Below are positions 60,593 through 64,000 of a stretch of DNA of 64,000 nucleotides, piece by piece. Below the pieces are notes generated by a model, which was not told the origin of the DNA, made no database searches, and saw nothing but the letters and a program-made list of their open reading frames with translations. Each line of letters opens with the position of its first letter. The stretch's first letter is position 1. This DNA is from Prunella strophiata. Taxonomy: Eukaryota > Chordata > Aves > Passeriformes > Prunellidae. The stretch lies in assembly GCA_036583965.1 (NCBI GenBank), contig JAZBQD010000014.1:54751626-54815625 (forward strand). The letters are read 5' to 3'. Both the position numbers and the translations under genes were made by a program.

Positions 60593-60598
60593 ATTTAC

Positions 60599-61135
60599 AA
60601 GGAAAAAAAATCCTGGCACTACTGAATGTACACTTTAGAGTACCAAGAACATCACTGTACAGATGCCATGCTTTGCTGATTTGTGATTCACAACAATACC
60701 TACGCATCTTTCAAGCAAATGGTTATAAGGCTAAGACAGACAATGCAGGAAGCTCAGCTACTGTACATACACAGCTGAAGCGATGTTCCTTGGAATGCAT
60801 GTGATTAGTACTTTGCTAATAAGGCAATATGTAGGATGCTTCAGTTCTTCAATACACACCTATATTAGTGTAAAATAGGAATATGTAGATTAAGAATTAG
60901 GTATGTCATCAAAAGATATGTATGTTACTGATAACGACTGACATTGGAGTGTGTGAAGTAAATAAATGAAGTAATGAACTGATTAAAATACTTGCATGAT
61001 GAATTTTTAATGAAACTTATCACCCCACACTGAGGAGTTCATGGTCCAGTGAACCATTAAGCTGAGCAGGTGATGTGCTGTGCTGCATTATGCTACCCGT
61101 ATGTCACTGTGCCATCACTCCTGTGCTGTGCTCTG
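60599..61135. other. Non-coding stretch
   Basis: No recognisable content other than the tail of the frame that starts in the LTR. Confidence 0.45.
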
Positions 61136-61247
61136 CTGTGTGCTTCCCCTGGCTGCAGGAGAAGCTCAGCAGTGCTGTGTGCTTCCCCTGGCTGCAGGAG
61201 AAGCTCAGCAGTGCTGTGTGCTTCCCCTGGCTGCAGGAGAACTGCAG
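61136..61247. repeat. 39-bp minisatellite, about 2.9 near-identical units
   Basis: The block tgcttcccctggctgcagga starts at 61141, 61180 and 61219, a constant 39-bp period; the units appear identical where complete. It is GC-rich in an AT-rich setting. Because 39 is a multiple of three, several frames stay open on both strands across it (61070-61317), which explains the overlapping frames there. Confidence 0.9.
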
Positions 61248-63207
61248 CCCACTCAGGGTAACACAGGAGCCTGTGGGCAGCTCCCACTCAGCACGTCCAG
61301 CTAAACTAACTACATGATCTTCCCTTTATGTAAAAGTGTTGCCACAAACTCTCACATGATCATCTTTTCAGTTTCACGGTAGAAATGAAATGTTTTTTTA
61401 TAAGAAAATCTTGTAAGAGCTCAAAAGACCAAGATGGGGTAGCTTTTCCATGGATGAGATCTGCACAGTTCTCAACACCTTGATTAAAGGCCCATTCAAC
61501 ATCCCCAAACTAAGGCTTTCCAGCATCTGAAGAGAATAATACTATATCTCCTCTCTTTCTTTATAACTTCAACTGTGGCTGATAACTGTGGCTATAATAT
61601 ATTATAACTGTTAATTATAATGTTAACAAAGTTAAGAAATGTCAATATAAACCATACTTTATGGAACACAAGTGCTTTCTTACAAGAATCAGCAATGAAC
61701 CAGTGGTGCAAAATAAGTCCTCATAGATGAAAACAAGCAGTAGGAAATTAAAGGTAAATTTTAGACATATATAGAGAGAACATGTCTTGGATTTTGGAGA
61801 GGTGAATAAAAACTTAAGTGGTTTGTTTTGATTTTGTTTTTGTTTTTGGGTTTTTTTGTGTCATCTGTCATAAAGATAGTTGGATGAGTTCCTGTTTGAT
61901 GGAGGAAATAAACTGAGTAAGTAACTCTTAACTGGACTGCAGACACACTGTAACTCACCAAAAAGAGAAACATAAAAATCTAGATCCCATGAAAAAATAA
62001 GCCAATTTACTCAATCATGTAAAAATATAAGTGTTTAAGTCATGGACAAAGGATTTTTATATTGCATCAAAAAATAATTAATAGGTAAAACAAATTATGT
62101 ATGATGTGGGGATGTATTGCTAGAATGTGGACACACAAAGAGAAGTAGGCAAGATCCCTGTGAAGCACTGTGAATATTGTTTTCTGGCTTTTTATTTCAA
62201 ATTCAAAATCATTATGTAAATAGCATTGCATTTCCTACTTTTCATTTCATTGGCATTCAGAAGATCATAGATGTACTTCAAAGGAGTAAAATGTATATAT
62301 CAACAAACATTAGTTCTCACTCAAAATATGATTAAGCTAATTAAAACCAAGTAATTCCTGTAACCAAGAATTTTGCAGGATTTGCAGAACAGTTTGGATA
62401 TATAATGGGTATGAAGAGTGTCCTCAGGTCTTTATAATAGGAAATTGGAGCAATGGAATAGCAGAACAGAAAGAGACACAGAAAAGAAAAGAAATTTTTT
62501 TCCTCACATAAAAATTTAAACAAAATGTTTGAGATCCTTAGTGACAATTCTCAAGATCATTGCCCAGGAAACTTCCCTAGTCAATAAATTATGGGAAGAT
62601 AATGCTAATTTCATCACACATTAAGTGAAAAATATAGTATTATTATCTATGATCAAACTATATGTCATAAAAAGTTAAATTGGTGGCATAGAACTGGAAA
62701 GAGAATTAGAGCAATCACAGTTAAATATACATCAGTAGCAGAATACTTCAGTATGTGTTTTGTGGGCAAATGCAGATATCCAGCATATAATCCCCAAAAG
62801 AATGCCCATTATGGTAATGAAAACTGTCATCAGAAACACAGAAGAATCACAGGCTAGATGAGGACTGGACTCCAACAAGCCAGAAGGAAATCACTTTTGG
62901 GGAAGAAATTGAGGCAAAGGGCAATTCTGTCAGGTAAAGAGCAATGCTGATGAAGAACTTAGAGCACCTTGAACAGACATTTAATCGGGATCATATTTTT
63001 TTCTCCTTTCTCTGCTGTAACTTGAAGAAATTCACTCAGCCTGTTCTGGCTTGGAGAAGAAATCTTCAGTATAAGCACAGATTTCTTGTAGTTAATTCCA
63101 GTTTGGTGTGACTTTCTTCTATTCTTAGCATACATATATTGCTGTAATACATCAAAGACCTTAACTGAAGAAATTACTTGAAATAAGGCTAAGAGGTTTT
63201 CAGCTGT
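61248..63207. other. AT-rich non-coding stretch
   Basis: No gene or family repeat recognised. A perfect 14-bp palindrome TATAATATATTATA lies at about 61593-61606 and a T/G-rich (TTTTG) patch at about 61826-61858. Confidence 0.5.
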
Positions 63208-63415
63208 CTAAACACAGACATCTAGTGCTCTTTTAAGTTCTGTTGAATAATTTGCCAGTGCTGCAGCTGCAGCTTCAGATGGCACAGGTCTCCCATGAAG
63301 ACAGTTTAGCATCTGCCAGCAGACATCACATGATAGCCTAGACCATTTGGAAATGGCACATTTATGTACAGACAAGTCAACTCCCTCCTGTCTGATTTGT
63401 ATGTCTGGAAAATCC
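63208..63415 (-). other. Exon-like open segment after a good splice acceptor, minus strand (unrecognised)
   Basis: Read on the minus strand, ttgttttgtccactcag forms a good acceptor just before 63415. About 69 codons are then open, ending in a TAG at 63208. The C-terminal part is protein-like, including SEAAAAALANYSTELKRALD, with four cysteines spread through the segment. If real it would be a terminal coding exon. No family was recognised, and no AATAAA was seen close after the stop. Confidence 0.2.
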
Positions 63416-63447
63416 CTGAGTGGACAAAACAATTATGAAAATCAGAC

Positions 63448-63480
63448 TTTTTTTTTTTTTTTTTCCAGTTTTTTTTTTTT
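63448..63480. repeat. Two T-runs
   Basis: T17 at 63448-63464 and T12 at 63469-63480, separated by ccag. Confidence 0.9.
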
Positions 63481-63566
63481 AGTGGTTTACAGAGTATGAG
63501 TATTTTGTTACTAATCAATCATTTTGTTGAGCACTGCTGAAATCACTAATATAAGCAAGAAATAGC

Positions 63567-63587
63567 AAAAAAAAAAAAAAAAAAAAA
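63567..63587. repeat. 21-A run
   Basis: Pure A homopolymer. Confidence 0.9.
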
Positions 63588-64000
63588 GTGAGGTGGAGTA
63601 ACTTTTTCTATTCTTGGTTTTGTTATGATGCAGAACCTGCAGCATCTTCGAACAATCTGCTTTCCCACTTACTATAAAAAATGAAAAATGATTCAGTGTT
63701 CAGCAAAGATTATTGAGACACTAACCACAAAGTCAAATCAACTGTGGAAAGAATTCATACATTTATAATGGGGTTAAAATCCTCAGGTGCTCTGGCCTAA
63801 CAAATTTATTTCACTTTTTGATGTCAGAAAACAGTCCCTGTAGAACCCTTCTATGTGTCAGAGAGAAAGCAAAGTAGAGACAATGCTTAAGTGACGAGGA
63901 AAAGAAAGAAAGTGAAAAGCCAAGTGAAGGAGGAAAGTAAAGATGAGGTACACATAATATTACTCTGGTTTTTTTTTCTCTGAGGACACTAGCTAGTTCT
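63588..64000. other. Non-coding stretch to the window edge
   Basis: A purine-rich run (gaaagaaagtgaaaag type) lies at about 63895-63950; nothing else recognised. Confidence 0.5.

Noticed and set aside
61070..61317. Four overlapping frames across the minisatellite
   Set aside because: The 39-bp period keeps any open frame open; no recognisable protein.
1..64000. CRISPR arrays, operons, ribosome binding sites, bacterial or plasmid features
   Set aside because: The repeat content is plainly avian nuclear DNA; no regularly spaced repeats or prokaryotic gene organisation is present.

Overview
The window looks like a bird chromosome segment, probably passerine or a close neoavian relative, and it is mostly a gene desert or the inside of very long introns. 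The evidence is the repeat content. There are several CR1 LINE 3' ends with the avian ATTCTATG-type tail, and several bird endogenous-retrovirus LTRs recognised from family sequence, including the type whose end reads tgtggtgggttg. The rest is AT-rich sequence without long reading frames. No complete protein-coding gene, rRNA, tRNA or CRISPR array could be supported. All family names come from memory of bird repeats, not from a search.

Layout. 1-11 kb: AT-rich unique sequence with a POU-octamer/palindrome pair (2.66 kb), two exon-like segments (4.0 and 9.5 kb) and a GC-richer block (6.5-7.9 kb). 11-18 kb: two LTR 3'-end relics (11.2 and 17.5 kb), a 47-A tract (15.6 kb), and a ~160-bp tandem repeat with an inverted partial copy (15.8-16.3 kb). 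23-32 kb: four CR1 copies, one flanked by a 9-bp direct repeat, and two long, strongly strand-biased A/C tracts. 33-37 kb: a 301-bp solo LTR with a perfect 6-bp target duplication, two phase-compatible exon-like segments, and an older LTR carrying a nested 302-bp LTR with its own perfect 6-bp duplication. 42.9-48.1 kb: the densest repeat block, with two minus-strand LTRs about 50 bp apart, an ancient L3/CR1-like LINE split by a third LTR, and a younger CR1. 50-64 kb: simple repeats, an exon-like acceptor (51.8 kb), a second copy of the 33-kb LTR with a different perfect 6-bp duplication (60.3 kb), a 39-bp minisatellite (61.1 kb) and a minus-strand exon-like segment (63.3 kb).

Function. Nothing here forms an operon or pathway. 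The best-supported content is a stratified record of retroelement insertion: ancient LINE, then LTR insertion into it, then LTR inside LTR. The most speculative but potentially most important content is a few short splice-bounded open segments on the plus strand (9544-9592, 33878-33935, 34530-34583). They may be exons of an unrecognised gene with very long introns, but chance pseudo-exons are common in this much sequence and no protein family was recognised.
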